A stretch of DNA of 64,000 nucleotides from Pontibaca salina (GCF_016307205.1 NZ_JAEIJD010000003.1:239836-303835), one strand, 5' to 3'; counted from the stretch's first letter, positions 26,721 through 36,778 are shown. Numbers and translations are program-made. Notes: generated by a model from the sequence alone, not told the origin.

Positions 26721-26839
26721 TGGGCATATCCAGCGGCATAACACCAAAATCAACAGTCTTCCCCAGCCCCACCACATCAACTTCCTTTTTAAATATAATT
26801 ATTAAGGTTAAGAGGCCCCTGACAGAGCATGGGGCGATC

Positions 26840-27289
26840 ATGGACGGGCTTCTTAGTTTTTTTTATCCTTGGACCAAGGCAATCCATATCATGGCGGTGA
26901 TCGCGTGGATGGCCGGGTTGTTCTATCTTCCCCGTTTGTTCGTGCATCACGTAGAACAGGGCAAACACACCGCAGGGTTGAACCCGATTTTTGTCATGAT
27001 GGAAAAAAAGCTGCTTCGGGTAATCATGAACCCGTCAATGATCGCCACGTGGATCTTCGGCCTCGCGCTCGTATTCACTCCGGGCATTGTCGATTGGAGC
27101 ATGGCCTGGCCTTGGGTCAAGGCGGGCGGTGTTGTCGGTATGACCGGGTTTCACATGTGGCTGGCTGCGCGTCGCAAAGACCTAGCATCGGGAAATAATC
27201 GCCTCACCGGCCGCCAGTACCGTATCATGAACGAAATACCGACGGTTTTTATGATTTTCATCGTCGTGGCGGTTGTGGTCAAATTCTGA
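26840..27289 (+). CDS. hemJ: protoporphyrinogen IX oxidase HemJ
   Basis: HemJ is the membrane-bound, oxygen-independent-cofactor type oxidase that converts protoporphyrinogen IX to protoporphyrin IX in bacteria lacking HemG/HemY. The 149-residue protein has four membrane helices, the conserved histidine region WTKAIHIMAVIAWMAGLFYLPRLFVHH, and a C-terminal RIMNEIPTVFMIFIVVAVVVKF with the usual NE-P motif. The ATG at 26840 was chosen because upstream in-frame sequence is the AT-rich origin region. In relatives hemE often lies next to the origin; here only hemJ is seen. Confidence 0.93.
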   Translation: MDGLLSFFYPWTKAIHIMAVIAWMAGLFYLPRLFVHHVEQGKHTAGLNPIFVMMEKKLLRVIMNPSMIATWIFGLALVFTPGIVDWSMAWPWVKAGGVVGMTGFHMWLAARRKDLASGNNRLTGRQYRIMNEIPTVFMIFIVVAVVVKF

Positions 27290-27414
27290 AGCTGATTGAC
27301 TCGTTCCCTGGTGTGGTTTACGGACACGTCTGATACGTTCGTCCGGGCGTTGGACCTTCCCATTTTGCAATTATCGCATCCTCGCAGTCCGGGATGCTAG
27401 AGGGCCGTGCAAAC

Positions 27415-28704
27415 ATGACTGTCGAAACCGCTGAAATTGTCGAAACCCTGAATCTTGCTGATCTCAAGGCACAACGCCCCAAAGCGTTGTTGGCAATGGC
27501 TGAAGAACTTGAGATTGAGAACGCCTCGACCATGCGCAAGGGCGAGATGATGTTCCAGATTCTGCGCGAACGTGCGGATGACGGCTGGGAAATATCCGGT
27601 GACGGCGTGCTTGAGGTCTTGCAGGATGGGTTTGGGTTTCTGCGCTCTCCGGAAGCCAATTACCTTCCCGGTCCAGACGATATTTACGTCTCGCCTGAGA
27701 TGATTCGGCAGCATTCTCTGCGAACCGGAGACACGATCGAAGGGGTGATAAAGTCGCCCGATGACAATGAGCGCTACTTTGCGCTGACTGATGTTACGCA
27801 GATTAATTTTGAACCACCGGAAAAAGCACGGCACAAGATAGCGTTTGATAACCTCACGCCTCTTTACCCAGACGAGAGACTGAACCTCGAACTGGACGAC
27901 CCGTCAATTAAAGATAAGACTGCTCGGATTATTGATCTGGTCGCGCCGATCGGTAAAGGTCAGAGATCGCTGATCGTCGCCCCTCCGCGGACCGGTAAGA
28001 CGGTGATATTGCAGAATATCGCCCATTCAATCGAGCAAAACCACCCGGAATGTTATTTGATCGTTCTGTTGATCGATGAACGCCCCGAAGAAGTGACCGA
28101 CATGCAACGCTCGGTCAAAGGGGAGGTCGTTTCGTCGACCTTTGACGAACCAGCGACGCGACATGTTGCGGTCAGTGAAATGGTGATCGAAAAAGCCAAA
28201 AGACTGGTTGAACATAAACGAGATGTGGTAATCCTCCTGGACTCGATTACGAGACTTGGTAGGGCGTTTAACACGGTCGTTCCGTCTTCGGGTAAGGTTC
28301 TCACTGGCGGCGTCGATGCAAATGCACTGCAGCGACCAAAGAGATTTTTCGGTGCTGCGCGCAACATCGAAGAGGGCGGCTCACTAACGATCATTGCCAC
28401 AGCGCTGATCGACACCGGCAGCCGCATGGACGAGGTGATTTTCGAAGAGTTCAAGGGTACCGGTAACTCTGAGCTGGTTCTGGACCGAAAAATCGCTGAT
28501 AAGCGCGTGTTCCCGGCTATCGATATTCTGAAATCGGGAACCCGGAAAGAGGAACTGCTGGTGGACAAGGCGGATTTGCAGAAAACTTTTGTACTGCGCC
28601 GTATCCTTAACCCAATGGGGACGACAGACGCGATCGAGTTCCTGCTGTCCAAATTAAAGCAGACCAAATCCAACGCCGAGTTCTTCGATTCGATGAATAC
28701 CTGA
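27415..28704 (+). CDS. rho: transcription termination factor Rho
   Basis: Hexameric RNA-dependent ATPase/helicase that ends transcription. The 429-residue protein has an N-terminal helical domain ([24 protein letters not shown]), the RNA-binding cold-shock-like domain with [23 protein letters not shown]-loop APPRTGKT at 189-196, and [13 protein letters not shown] with the Q/R loops after it. The start at 27415 follows AGAGGG at workable spacing; an ATG seven codons earlier lacks a spaced site. No strong promoter is obvious in the 125-bp gap after hemJ. Confidence 0.97.
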   Translation: MTVETAEIVETLNLADLKAQRPKALLAMAEELEIENASTMRKGEMMFQILRERADDGWEISGDGVLEVLQDGFGFLRSPEANYLPGPDDIYVSPEMIRQHSLRTGDTIEGVIKSPDDNERYFALTDVTQINFEPPEKARHKIAFDNLTPLYPDERLNLELDDPSIKDKTARIIDLVAPIGKGQRSLIVAPPRTGKTVILQNIAHSIEQNHPECYLIVLLIDERPEEVTDMQRSVKGEVVSSTFDEPATRHVAVSEMVIEKAKRLVEHKRDVVILLDSITRLGRAFNTVVPSSGKVLTGGVDANALQRPKRFFGAARNIEEGGSLTIIATALIDTGSRMDEVIFEEFKGTGNSELVLDRKIADKRVFPAIDILKSGTRKEELLVDKADLQKTFVLRRILNPMGTTDAIEFLLSKLKQTKSNAEFFDSMNT

Positions 28705-28730
28705 GGGCATCAGGGATATGCGAGGGTGAC

Positions 28731-30017
28731 ATGGATACAATTTACGCTTTGGCCAGTGCAGCTGGCAAGGCGGGTATTTCCGTCATCCGTTTGTCCGGTC
28801 CGGCAGCGTTCGATGCCACACGAGAATTGGCCGGCAGCGGCCTGACCGAACGTGGTATGGCGCTACGGGGTTTGCGGAATTCGGATGGAGTCCTTCTTGA
28901 TCAGGCATTGGTGCTGACATTTCCCGGCCCAAACAGCTTTACTGGCGAGGACGTTGCAGAATTTCAGGTGCACGGAAGCGTTGCGGTTATTGATTCTGTT
29001 CTGCATAGTTTGAGTAAAATCAATGACTTACGCCCTGCTGAAGCGGGGGAATTTACACGGCGTGCCTTGGAGAATGGCCGGCTTGATCTGGCTCAGGTCG
29101 AAGGGCTTGCGGATCTGATCGATGCCGAAACTGAGCAGCAACGCATCCAGGCTCAGAATGTTTTTGTCGGCAAGCTTGGTAATCTCGCAGAGCAATGGCG
29201 GATTTCACTTATTCGCGCCGCTTCACTGATTGAGGCGACCATTGATTTTGCTGATGAGGATGTGCCGGTCGACGTTTCACCTGAAGTAAATGAGCTATTG
29301 GACGCGGTCCACTCTGACCTGCAAACCCAGATTAATGGAAGCCGGATATCTGAACGTATTCGCGATGGTTTTGAAATTGCAATCGTGGGTCCGCCCAATG
29401 TGGGGAAATCTACGCTGCTGAATGCACTCGCGGGGCGCGAAGCAGCATTGACCTCCGAACATGCAGGGACAACCCGTGACGTGATCGAAGTGCGAATGAA
29501 TTTGGCGGGTTTGCCAGTTACCTTTCTTGATACCGCCGGGTTGCGCGAAACCACCGACACCGTGGAAGGAATGGGCATTGCTTTAGCCCGTAAACGGGCA
29601 GAACAGGCGGACCTACGGGTATTTCTGTCCGAAAACGGCGATAAACTGGAAATAACAGCGCAAGAGGATGATATAATTGTCCGACCCAAAGCGGATCTTA
29701 GGAGACAAAAGGAACAAGCCGTATCTGGGGTGACAGGTGAGGGCCTGAACGAGTTGATCGATGGGATCACAGAGGTTTTGCGGAATCGAACAGCAAGTGC
29801 CGGATTGGCAACGCGAGAGCGTCATCGGACGGCGATGATCCGCGCCGACCAAGCGCTGCTGACGGCTCAAGACGAGGTCTCGAAAGGCCCTGAACGATAC
29901 GATATAGCTGCAGAGGAGTTGCGTCAGGGGATTCGTGCCTTAGAATCACTAGTGGGGCGCGTAGATGTCGAAAACTTTCTGGATGAGATCTTTGCAAGTT
30001 TTTGCGTCGGAAAATAA
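28731..30017 (+). CDS. mnmE: tRNA uridine-5-carboxymethylaminomethyl modification GTPase MnmE
   Basis: With MnmG, MnmE installs the cmnm5 group on U34 of certain tRNAs. The 428-residue protein starts [20 protein letters not shown] and has [15 protein letters not shown], the G1 loop GPPNVGKST (220-228), the [10 protein letters not shown] switch, [10 protein letters not shown], and the closing FCVGK with the family's essential cysteine C425. The G4 specificity motif, normally NKxD, reads RPKAD (318-322), and the G domain is shorter than in E. coli. It abuts mnmG with three bases between. Confidence 0.96.
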   Translation: MDTIYALASAAGKAGISVIRLSGPAAFDATRELAGSGLTERGMALRGLRNSDGVLLDQALVLTFPGPNSFTGEDVAEFQVHGSVAVIDSVLHSLSKINDLRPAEAGEFTRRALENGRLDLAQVEGLADLIDAETEQQRIQAQNVFVGKLGNLAEQWRISLIRAASLIEATIDFADEDVPVDVSPEVNELLDAVHSDLQTQINGSRISERIRDGFEIAIVGPPNVGKSTLLNALAGREAALTSEHAGTTRDVIEVRMNLAGLPVTFLDTAGLRETTDTVEGMGIALARKRAEQADLRVFLSENGDKLEITAQEDDIIVRPKADLRRQKEQAVSGVTGEGLNELIDGITEVLRNRTASAGLATRERHRTAMIRADQALLTAQDEVSKGPERYDIAAEELRQGIRALESLVGRVDVENFLDEIFASFCVGK

Positions 30018-30020
30018 GGA

Positions 30021-31898
30021 ATGTTTCACGTGAAACATTTAGACTTTGACGTTGTGGTGGTCGGTGGCGGACATGCCGGGACCGAGGCGGCCCATGCTTC
30101 GGCCCGTATCGGCGTCCGCACAGTGCTTATCACATTGAGTAAAGACGATATTGGGGTCATGTCTTGCAACCCGGCCATCGGCGGTTTGGGTAAAGGCCAT
30201 TTGGTTCGCGAGATCGACGCTCTGGACGGGATCATTGGGCGGATTGCAGATGTCGCGGGGATTCAATTTCGTTTGCTGAATCGCCGCAAAGGGCCGGCCG
30301 TCCAAGGTCCGCGTGCGCAGATAGATCGCGCAATCTATAAACGCGCGATGCTGACAGAAATTGAAAGTTGTGAAAACCTAACAATCCTCCAGGGAGAAGC
30401 TGCGGATTTCCTGATGGAGGGAGAACGAGTCACCGGCGTGGTTCTTGGTGATGGGAGTAAAGTCACGGCGCAAGCCGTTGTATTGACCACTGGGACGTTC
30501 TTACGAGGGGTCATCCATATCGGTGATGTGGCCCGACCCGGCGGCAGGATGGGTGATAAACCCTCGGTTAAATTGGCTGAAAGAATTGACTCATTCGGCT
30601 TGCCCCTTGGCCGATTGAAAACTGGCACGCCTCCGCGACTGAATGGCCAAACCATCGACTGGAACGGTTTGGAGATGCAACCAGGCGATGACGACCCGGC
30701 GTTATTCTCTTTTTTATCTAGCAATGCATCGGCACGGCAGATTTCCTGCGGTATTACCCATACCAATCCGAAAACTCATGAAATTATTGAACAAAATCTA
30801 AACCGTTCGGCGATGTATGGGGGCCATCTCGATGGGGTCGGACCGCGCTATTGCCCATCAATTGAAGATAAAATCGTTCGGTTTTCGGAAAAAAACTCAC
30901 ATCAGGTTTTTCTGGAGCCAGAGAGCCTTAGTGATCATGTGATCTATCCCAATGGGATTTCTACCTCGCTTCCCGTTGATATTCAGAATGAATACGTTCG
31001 TAGTATCAAGGGGTTAGAATCTGTCGAGATTTTACAGCCGGGATATGCAATCGAGTACGATTATGTCGATCCACGGGCTTTGGATGCGCAACTTGCCGTG
31101 CGGGATATACCCGGCCTATATCTCGCGGGTCAGATCAATGGGACGACCGGGTACGAAGAGGCCGCAGCGCAAGGATTGTGTGCCGGGCTGAATGCTGCAC
31201 ATGCCGCGCTCGGTCGCGATCCGATCACTTTCAGCCGCTCGGATAGTTATATTGGCGTGATGATCGACGATCTGACAACGCGCGGGGTGAGCGAACCTTA
31301 TAGAATGTTCACATCCCGTGCCGAGTTTCGGCTTAGCTTGCGGGCGGATAATGCAGATCAACGGCTGACTCCTCTGGGTATTTCGATCGGCTGTGTCAGC
31401 GACAATCGGAAGGCGGTGTATCGGCGCAAAAAGGAACAGATCGCGCAGGCCTATGCGATACTGACGGAAAGCCATTTCACGCCCAAACAGATCGGGGATT
31501 CGGGGATACGTATCAATCAGGATGGCGGGCGTAGAACCGCGTTAGAATTACTGACTTTTCCGGATATTACTATTGAAAGTTTGTTAAATTTGCTGCCGGA
31601 ACTTGATGCGGTCGAACCTGAAATTCGCCGGCAAGTCGAGCGCGAGGCGCTTTATGTCCATTATATTGAGCGGCAACAGAAAGACATCGATGCCTTACGC
31701 CGGGATGAGCACCAGAAAATCCCTTCGGACTTCGATTTTAATGGTATCTCTGGACTTTCCAATGAGATAAAACAGAAGCTCAGCCGGGTAAAACCGGCTA
31801 ATCTCGCTCAAGCAGGCAAAATTGACGGGATGACACCAGCGGCGCTCACGTTATTGTTGGTTCGATTGCGGCGTAATCAAAAAGCTGATCGCGCATGA
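30021..31898 (+). CDS. mnmG: tRNA uridine-5-carboxymethylaminomethyl modification enzyme MnmG (GidA)
   Basis: FAD-dependent partner of MnmE, 625 residues. It has the FAD loop [21 protein letters not shown] (GGGHAG 15-20), [32 protein letters not shown], the mid-protein cysteine in [24 protein letters not shown] and the C-terminal helical tRNA/MnmE-binding domain. Its first six codons (MFHVKH) are written by an exact parS palindrome, so the start codon is part of a ParB-binding site. It overlaps rsmG by four bases. Confidence 0.97.
   Translation: MFHVKHLDFDVVVVGGGHAGTEAAHASARIGVRTVLITLSKDDIGVMSCNPAIGGLGKGHLVREIDALDGIIGRIADVAGIQFRLLNRRKGPAVQGPRAQIDRAIYKRAMLTEIESCENLTILQGEAADFLMEGERVTGVVLGDGSKVTAQAVVLTTGTFLRGVIHIGDVARPGGRMGDKPSVKLAERIDSFGLPLGRLKTGTPPRLNGQTIDWNGLEMQPGDDDPALFSFLSSNASARQISCGITHTNPKTHEIIEQNLNRSAMYGGHLDGVGPRYCPSIEDKIVRFSEKNSHQVFLEPESLSDHVIYPNGISTSLPVDIQNEYVRSIKGLESVEILQPGYAIEYDYVDPRALDAQLAVRDIPGLYLAGQINGTTGYEEAAAQGLCAGLNAAHAALGRDPITFSRSDSYIGVMIDDLTTRGVSEPYRMFTSRAEFRLSLRADNADQRLTPLGISIGCVSDNRKAVYRRKKEQIAQAYAILTESHFTPKQIGDSGIRINQDGGRRTALELLTFPDITIESLLNLLPELDAVEPEIRRQVEREALYVHYIERQQKDIDALRRDEHQKIPSDFDFNGISGLSNEIKQKLSRVKPANLAQAGKIDGMTPAALTLLLVRLRRNQKADRA
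30022..30037. promoter_or_regulatory. parS: parS site 1 (ParB-binding centromere-like palindrome)
   Basis: TGTTTCACGTGAAACA, the exact 16-bp bacterial parS consensus. It begins one base inside the mnmG ATG and encodes MFHVKH in that frame. It lies 2.5 kb upstream of parA and about 3.2 kb from the right edge of the putative origin. ParB from this window is the expected binder. Confidence 0.93.
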
Positions 31899-32515
31899 GC
31901 ACACAGGGATCCAAACTCGATAGTTGCGATGTTTCACGTGAAACAATCCACCGTATCGAAGTATTTGAGCGTGTACTACGGAAATGGAATCCGCGGATCA
32001 ATTTGGTATCCGCATCCAGTATGAATGACTTATGGTCACGTCATATCCTTGATTCTATTCAGGTTTATAGGTGTGGTGGACCCGTCAACCATTGGGTCGA
32101 TATGGGGACAGGCGGAGGCTTTCCCGGACTTATTGCCGCCTTAGTAGCAGCCGATGAAGCTCCCGAAGTAAAATTCACTTTGATCGAAAGTGATCAGCGA
32201 AAAGCCGCGTTCCTTCGTACGGCTGCGCGCGAGACCGGAATTTCGTGCGAAATTATTGCAGAACGGATCGAAGAAGTCGAACCGCTCAGCGCAGATATCG
32301 TTTCTGCGCGGGCACTCACGGATCTGTCGGGTTTGTTGTATTTCACCGAACGGCATCTTGGCAGAGATGGGTTTGCATTGCTTCCTAAAGGCGCAACCTG
32401 GAAGAGCGAAGTGGCAGCCGCACAAGAGACTTGGCGTTTTCGGTATGATCCGATTACAAGTGTCACCGACCCGCAGGCGGTCATTCTGAAAATCGAAGGA
32501 GCGTCGCTTGTCTAA
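31895..32515 (+). CDS. rsmG: 16S rRNA (guanine527-N7)-methyltransferase RsmG (GidB)
   Basis: SAM-dependent enzyme of 206 residues that methylates G527 of 16S rRNA; loss gives low-level streptomycin resistance in other species. Motifs are [29 protein letters not shown], the SAM loop [14 protein letters not shown], and [13 protein letters not shown]. Residues DVSRET near the N-terminus are encoded by a second exact parS palindrome. It overlaps mnmG (ATGA) and parA (8 bases). Confidence 0.96.
   Translation: MSTQGSKLDSCDVSRETIHRIEVFERVLRKWNPRINLVSASSMNDLWSRHILDSIQVYRCGGPVNHWVDMGTGGGFPGLIAALVAADEAPEVKFTLIESDQRKAAFLRTAARETGISCEIIAERIEEVEPLSADIVSARALTDLSGLLYFTERHLGRDGFALLPKGATWKSEVAAAQETWRFRYDPITSVTDPQAVILKIEGASLV
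31930..31945. promoter_or_regulatory. parS: parS site 2 within rsmG
   Basis: A second exact TGTTTCACGTGAAACA, 1908 bp from site 1 and 563 bp before parA. It is read in a different codon phase from site 1 and gives DVSRET in RsmG. The DNA-level conservation in two reading phases shows selection on the DNA, not the protein. Confidence 0.93.
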
Positions 32516-33314
32516 TTTTACCCGACAGACTGGGCCTCGGATCATCGCAATAGCCAACCAGAAGGGTGGGGTCGGTAAAACCACAACCACCGTCAATCTA
32601 GGTGCCGCCCTGGTCGAAGGGGGTGCGCGGGTGTTGATCGTGGATCTTGATCCCCAAGGTAATGCTTCAACCGGACTCGGGATTGCGCCTGAAGATCGAA
32701 TAATGACCACATATGATCTGTTGGTGGACAATGTTTCTTTGGAGTCGGTGATCACCGCTACAGAAATCGAGAACCTGTCGATCATACCGGCCAATACCGA
32801 CCTGAGTTCGGCGGATATTGAATTGCTATCCAGCGAAAAGCGGAGCTTTTTGCTGCATAATGCGCTGCGTCAGGAGGCGATGGACAGTTTGTCTCTGGAT
32901 TATATCCTGATCGATTGCCCGCCATCGCTTAGCCTACTGACTATAAACGGGATGGTGGCATCAGATTCTGTTCTCGTACCATTGCAAAGCGAGTTTTTCG
33001 CTCTGGAAGGCCTGTCACAGTTGATGCTTACGGTTCGTGAGGTACGCCAATCAGCCAATAAAAACCTGCGGATTGAGGGTATATTGCTGACGATGTATGA
33101 TCGGCGCAACAATCTGTCGCAGCAGGTTGAGCAAGACGCCCGTGATAACCTGGGAGATTTGGTTTTTAGAACGGTGATTCCACGAAATGTGCGGGTCAGT
33201 GAGGCGCCGTCTTTTGCGATGCCAGTGTTGACCTATGATACCAGATCGCAAGGGGCCGAGGCATATCGCGCTTTGGCGAAAGAAATGGTGCAAAAGCACG
33301 CACCGGTTGCATAA
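32508..33314 (+). CDS. parA: chromosome partitioning ATPase ParA
   Basis: Walker-type ATPase of 268 residues that moves ParB-parS complexes to daughter poles. It has the deviant Walker A KGGVGKTTT (19-27), LIVDLDPQGNASTGLG, DYILIDCPPSLSLLTING and the nonspecific-DNA-binding C-terminal half. The start is a TTG at 32508: AAGGAG lies seven bases upstream, and no ATG fits before the P-loop. It overlaps rsmG by eight bases, and parB follows 20 bp downstream. Confidence 0.97.
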   Translation: MSNFTRQTGPRIIAIANQKGGVGKTTTTVNLGAALVEGGARVLIVDLDPQGNASTGLGIAPEDRIMTTYDLLVDNVSLESVITATEIENLSIIPANTDLSSADIELLSSEKRSFLLHNALRQEAMDSLSLDYILIDCPPSLSLLTINGMVASDSVLVPLQSEFFALEGLSQLMLTVREVRQSANKNLRIEGILLTMYDRRNNLSQQVEQDARDNLGDLVFRTVIPRNVRVSEAPSFAMPVLTYDTRSQGAEAYRALAKEMVQKHAPVA

Positions 33315-33334
33315 ACGGCGAGGAGGGCAGGGAA

Positions 33335-34225
33335 ATGGCAGAAAATAGGGCGAAGCCGCGTGGATTAGGGCGCGGATTATCCGCGTTAATGGCAGATGTT
33401 GCGGTAGAACCGGCGACGGAAGTGACACAAATCCGGCCGGATATGCGGGTTCCTATTGAAAAGCTGCAAGCCAATCCAAACCAGCCTCGGCGTCGATTTC
33501 AGCAGGAAGATTTGGATGACCTCACAGCTTCGGTGAAGGAAAAAGGGATCATTCAACCGCTTATCGTGAGGCCAATCGCAGACGACCGCTACGAAATTGT
33601 TGCAGGAGAGCGGCGGTGGCGCGCGGCTCAGAGGGCTCAACTTCACGAGATTCCCGTTATTGTGCGCGATTTCAACGATGTCGAAGTGCTTGAAGTCGCA
33701 ATCATCGAAAATATCCAGCGCGCCGATCTGAACGCTGTCGAAGAGGCCGCTGGCTATCGGCAATTGATGGACAGTTTTGGCCATACCCAGGAGAAAATGG
33801 CCGAAGCGCTGGGAAAAAGCCGCAGCCATATCGCGAATCTCTTGCGGCTGTTGAACCTGCCTGACGATGTGCAGGAGTATCTGCGCGAGGGCAAACTTTC
33901 GGCAGGCCATGCGCGGGCATTGGTGACTGCCGAAAATCCGTCAGTTCTGGCGAAGAAAGTTGTCAAAGACGGCATGTCCGTGCGCGCGACCGAAGCATTG
34001 GTTAAAAAAGCCAGCACAGTTGAAACACCGGCGCAGACCCGCTCAATGAGAATGGCGGAGGAAAAGGATGCCGATACCCAGGCGCTGGAGGGGGACCTGT
34101 CGGCAAATTTACGTATGAAAGTGGTTTTAAACCATAGACCCGGACAAGAGGCCGGAGAAATATCAATTAAATACAAGACATTAGATGAGCTGGACACATT
34201 GTGTCGTTTGCTTAGCGGCGATTAA
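33335..34225 (+). CDS. parB: chromosome partitioning protein ParB (parS-binding CTPase)
   Basis: A 296-residue protein. The N-terminus KPRGLGRGLSALMADV is the ParA-stimulating segment. The CTP-binding domain has NPNQPRRRF and the GERRWRAAQRA box, followed by the ENIQRADLN motif. The helix-turn-helix TQEKMAEALGKSRSHIANLLRLLNLP binds parS, and the C-terminus dimerises. It loads at the two parS sites upstream and spreads by sliding. Its stop overlaps the convergent hemW stop by four bases. Confidence 0.97.
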   Translation: MAENRAKPRGLGRGLSALMADVAVEPATEVTQIRPDMRVPIEKLQANPNQPRRRFQQEDLDDLTASVKEKGIIQPLIVRPIADDRYEIVAGERRWRAAQRAQLHEIPVIVRDFNDVEVLEVAIIENIQRADLNAVEEAAGYRQLMDSFGHTQEKMAEALGKSRSHIANLLRLLNLPDDVQEYLREGKLSAGHARALVTAENPSVLAKKVVKDGMSVRATEALVKKASTVETPAQTRSMRMAEEKDADTQALEGDLSANLRMKVVLNHRPGQEAGEISIKYKTLDELDTLCRLLSGD

Positions 34226-35379
34226 ACCGAGAGCAGTTCGGCAATTACAGAATTTAAAACGATCATGCCGCGGTCAGAAACCGTGATATGCGAGCCGCTA
34301 TCGTTGATCATTCCCAGCTCGATGAGCGAATGCCGCCGCGCTGGGTTTAGTTCCTGGCGGCTTAACTCATGATAGCGATCAATATCTAGCCCGCTGCGCA
34401 GACGAAGCCCCATCATCAGATATTCTTCGGCCTGATCTTGTCGGGAAATCGCGTTGCGCAAGTTCTCGCCCGATCCGGAGTTTACCGCCTCCAGCCACGC
34501 CCCCGGCATCCTATATGATTCTGTGGCAAAGCGCTGCCCGCCAAGCGTCAGCCGTCCGTGTGCGCCGGGGCCAATTCCGGCATAATCACCATAGCGCCAG
34601 TAGATCAGATTGTGCCGCGATTCCGCACCAGGACGAGCGTGATTGGATACTTCGTAAGCGGGCAATCCGTGATCGGCGCAAATATCCTGGGTCAGTTGAT
34701 ACATATCGGCAGAAAGGTCATCGGTGGGTAGCCCGCGCAAACCTCCGGCCTTGTAACGGTCGCCAAATGCTGTCCCATCTTCGATCGACAGCTGATAAAG
34801 AGACAGGTGGTCGATTGCCATCGTTAAGGCTTGGCCGAGTTCGTTCTGCCAGTCTTGCAGTGATTGTTCTTGCCGCGCGTAGATGAGATCAAAGCTGACG
34901 CGATCGAAACAGGAACGGGCGATGTCGAAAGCAGCGCGGGCTTCGGCAACGGTATGGAGCCGCCCCAAGCGACGCAAGTCAGCATCGTTAAGTGCTTGAA
35001 TGCCCATCGAAATTCTATTTACACCAGCGTCACGATAGCCAGCGAAGCGACCTGCTTCGACCGAACTGGGGTTGGCCTCAAGGCTGATTTCGATGTCATT
35101 GGCAAAAGGCCAATGGGCGCGGGCCGCCTCGATCACCGTGGCAACGGTATCGGGCTGCATCAGGCTGGGCGTGCCACCGCCAAAGAAAATCGAATTGAGC
35201 ACGCGCCCCGGAGTTTCGGCGGCAACCCGTCCGATCTCGCAAAGATAGGCGGCAGCCCAGCGGCTTTGGTCAATTTGGCGGGTTACATGGCTGTTGAAAT
35301 CGCAGTAAGGGCATTTGGCCTGGCAAAATGGCCAATGAACGTAAAGTGCAAATCCGGCGTTGCGCCAATCTTCAGCCAA
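34222..35379 (-). CDS. hemW: radical SAM heme chaperone HemW
   Basis: A 385-residue radical SAM protein related to HemN, now regarded as a heme-handling chaperone and not a coproporphyrinogen oxidase. The cluster motif ALYVHWPFCQAKCPYCDFNSH holds C19, C23 and C26. FFGGGTPSLM and ISMGIQALNDADLRRLGR follow, and the C-terminal HemN-like domain has YEVSNHARPGAESRHNLIYWRYGDYAGIGPGAHGR. It overlaps rdgB by eight bases at its start. Confidence 0.93.
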   Translation of the reverse strand: MAEDWRNAGFALYVHWPFCQAKCPYCDFNSHVTRQIDQSRWAAAYLCEIGRVAAETPGRVLNSIFFGGGTPSLMQPDTVATVIEAARAHWPFANDIEISLEANPSSVEAGRFAGYRDAGVNRISMGIQALNDADLRRLGRLHTVAEARAAFDIARSCFDRVSFDLIYARQEQSLQDWQNELGQALTMAIDHLSLYQLSIEDGTAFGDRYKAGGLRGLPTDDLSADMYQLTQDICADHGLPAYEVSNHARPGAESRHNLIYWRYGDYAGIGPGAHGRLTLGGQRFATESYRMPGAWLEAVNSGSGENLRNAISRQDQAEEYLMMGLRLRSGLDIDRYHELSRQELNPARRHSLIELGMINDSGSHITVSDRGMIVLNSVIAELLSV

Positions 35380-35983
35380 AGCAGCCTGCCACGAATTGCT
35401 CGACCGCGCGGGCGCGGTGGCTGATTCGGTTTTTGTCCCAGCGGTCCATTTCAGCGAATGTCAGATCGTATCCATCGGCCTGAAAGATTGGATCATAACC
35501 GTGACCTTGGGTGCCGCGCATCGGCCAGACGACCTTGCCGTCGACAATGCCGGTGAAAACTTCGTCATGCCCATCGGGCCAGGCCAGGACCAAGGTGCAG
35601 CAGAACCGCGCCCTGCGCGGGTGGGGCGCGTTGATGGCCTCAAGTTCGCGGTGAGTGCGTTCCATCGCCATGTTAAAATCGCGCCCTTGCGGGGTTTCCG
35701 CCCAATCTGCGGTATAGACGCCGGGCGCACCGTTCAACGCGGCGATTTCGATGCCGGAATCGTCGGACAGAGCGGGCAGGCCGGTTGCCTTTGCAGCGGC
35801 TTGCGCCTTGATGCGGGCGTTGCCGACGAAACTGGTTTCCGTCTCTTCCGGCTCGGGCAAGTTGAGTTCACCAGCGCCGATTACCGTCACTTTGTAAGGA
35901 TTTAGAAGATGTGCCATTTCCTCTAGCTTACCCTGATTATGGGTTGCGATCAAAAGGCGGTCGCCGGTGAACTTGCGGGTCAT
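35372..35983 (-). CDS. rdgB: XTP/dITP diphosphatase (non-canonical purine NTP pyrophosphatase)
   Basis: A 203-residue house-cleaning enzyme that removes ITP, dITP and XTP from the nucleotide pool. It starts [23 protein letters not shown], with the THNxxKxxE motif, and has [25 protein letters not shown] and [20 protein letters not shown]. The open frame extends 122 codons upstream in rph, but the family N-terminus fixes 35983, which overlaps the rph stop by four bases. Confidence 0.96.
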   Translation of the reverse strand: MTRKFTGDRLLIATHNQGKLEEMAHLLNPYKVTVIGAGELNLPEPEETETSFVGNARIKAQAAAKATGLPALSDDSGIEIAALNGAPGVYTADWAETPQGRDFNMAMERTHRELEAINAPHPRRARFCCTLVLAWPDGHDEVFTGIVDGKVVWPMRGTQGHGYDPIFQADGYDLTFAEMDRWDKNRISHRARAVEQFVAGCFG

Positions 35984-36693
35984 TGCGTGGCCGCCCGTTG
36001 CGCCGCGACCAGTTCGCTGACGCCTTTCTCGGCCAAGTCGACGAGTTGGTTCATTTGATCTCGGCTGAAAACAGAACCTTCGGCGGACATCTGTACCTCG
36101 ATCAATTTTCCGGACTCGGTCAAGATGAAATTGCCGTCGACTCCGGCTTCGCTGTCTTCGGGGTAATCCAGATCCAGCACCGGCTGGCCCGCGTAGATTC
36201 CACAGGACACGGCAGCGACCGGATCGACCAGCGGGTCGCAAACAATCTCGCCGGACTTCATCAACTTGTTCACGGCCAGACGCAACGCCACCCAGCCGCC
36301 GGTGATTGCCGCACAACGGGTTCCACCGTCGGCCTGAATGACATCGCAATCGATGGTGATCTGGCGTTCGCCCAAGGCGCTGCGATCAACGCCGGCGCGC
36401 AGGGCACGGCCGATCAGGCGCTGGATTTCGACGGTGCGCCCGCCTTGTTTGCCTGCCGATGCCTCGCGCCGCATCCGTGAGGTGGTTGAACGGGGCAGCA
36501 TTCCATATTCTGCAGTCACCCAACCCAGACCTGAACCCTTGATGAAGGGCGGCACACGCGCTTCAAGCGAGGCGGTGCACAGCACATGAGTATCGCCAAG
36601 TCGGATCATACATGATCCTTCGGCATGTTTGGTGATACCGGTCTCGATTGAAACCGGACGCATTTCACTTAGATCTCGTCCTGAGGGGCGCAT
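35980..36693 (-). CDS. rph: ribonuclease PH
   Basis: Phosphate-dependent 3' exoribonuclease that trims tRNA 3' ends, 237 residues. It has [56 protein letters not shown], the phosphate-site [24 protein letters not shown] and [20 protein letters not shown]. The ATG at 36693 was chosen over an open frame 18 codons longer because MRPSGR is the family start. It heads the rph-rdgB-hemW operon and is divergent from hrcA. Confidence 0.97.
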   Translation of the reverse strand: MRPSGRDLSEMRPVSIETGITKHAEGSCMIRLGDTHVLCTASLEARVPPFIKGSGLGWVTAEYGMLPRSTTSRMRREASAGKQGGRTVEIQRLIGRALRAGVDRSALGERQITIDCDVIQADGGTRCAAITGGWVALRLAVNKLMKSGEIVCDPLVDPVAAVSCGIYAGQPVLDLDYPEDSEAGVDGNFILTESGKLIEVQMSAEGSVFSRDQMNQLVDLAEKGVSELVAAQRAATQ

Positions 36694-36750
36694 GGAACAT
36701 CCTTTACTGATTGAGTGTGGATAGCGTCGGCCAAGGCCCGGATGCAAGCA

Positions 36751-36778
36751 TTGACCTTTATCATAAGTGGACTTTAAT
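36751..36778 (+). promoter_or_regulatory. sigma-70-type promoter for hrcA-grpE
   Basis: TTGACC (36751-36756) and TTTAAT (36773-36778), spacer 16 bp, each one mismatch from consensus. They lie 26 bp before the hrcA ATG. No CIRCE element (GAGTG inverted repeat) was seen in the rph-hrcA gap, so HrcA self-regulation by the usual operator is not supported here. Confidence 0.5.

Larger units (their letters stand above)
26437..26839. other. putative chromosomal replication origin (oriC)
   Basis: 403 bp without a gene between divergent maf and hemJ, the most AT-rich stretch in the window. It holds three perfect matches to the DnaA box TTWTNCACA (26436-26444 reverse, 26616-26624, 26712-26720) and two with one mismatch (26605-26613, 26450-26458 reverse). 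Chance would give about 0.02 perfect matches here. The AT-rich 26629-26711 and 26784-26812 segments could be the unwinding region. The flanks (maf-aroE-coaE-dnaQ left, hemJ-rho-mnmE-mnmG-rsmG-parAB right) are those that border oriC in Caulobacter and relatives. No experimental support. Confidence 0.75.
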
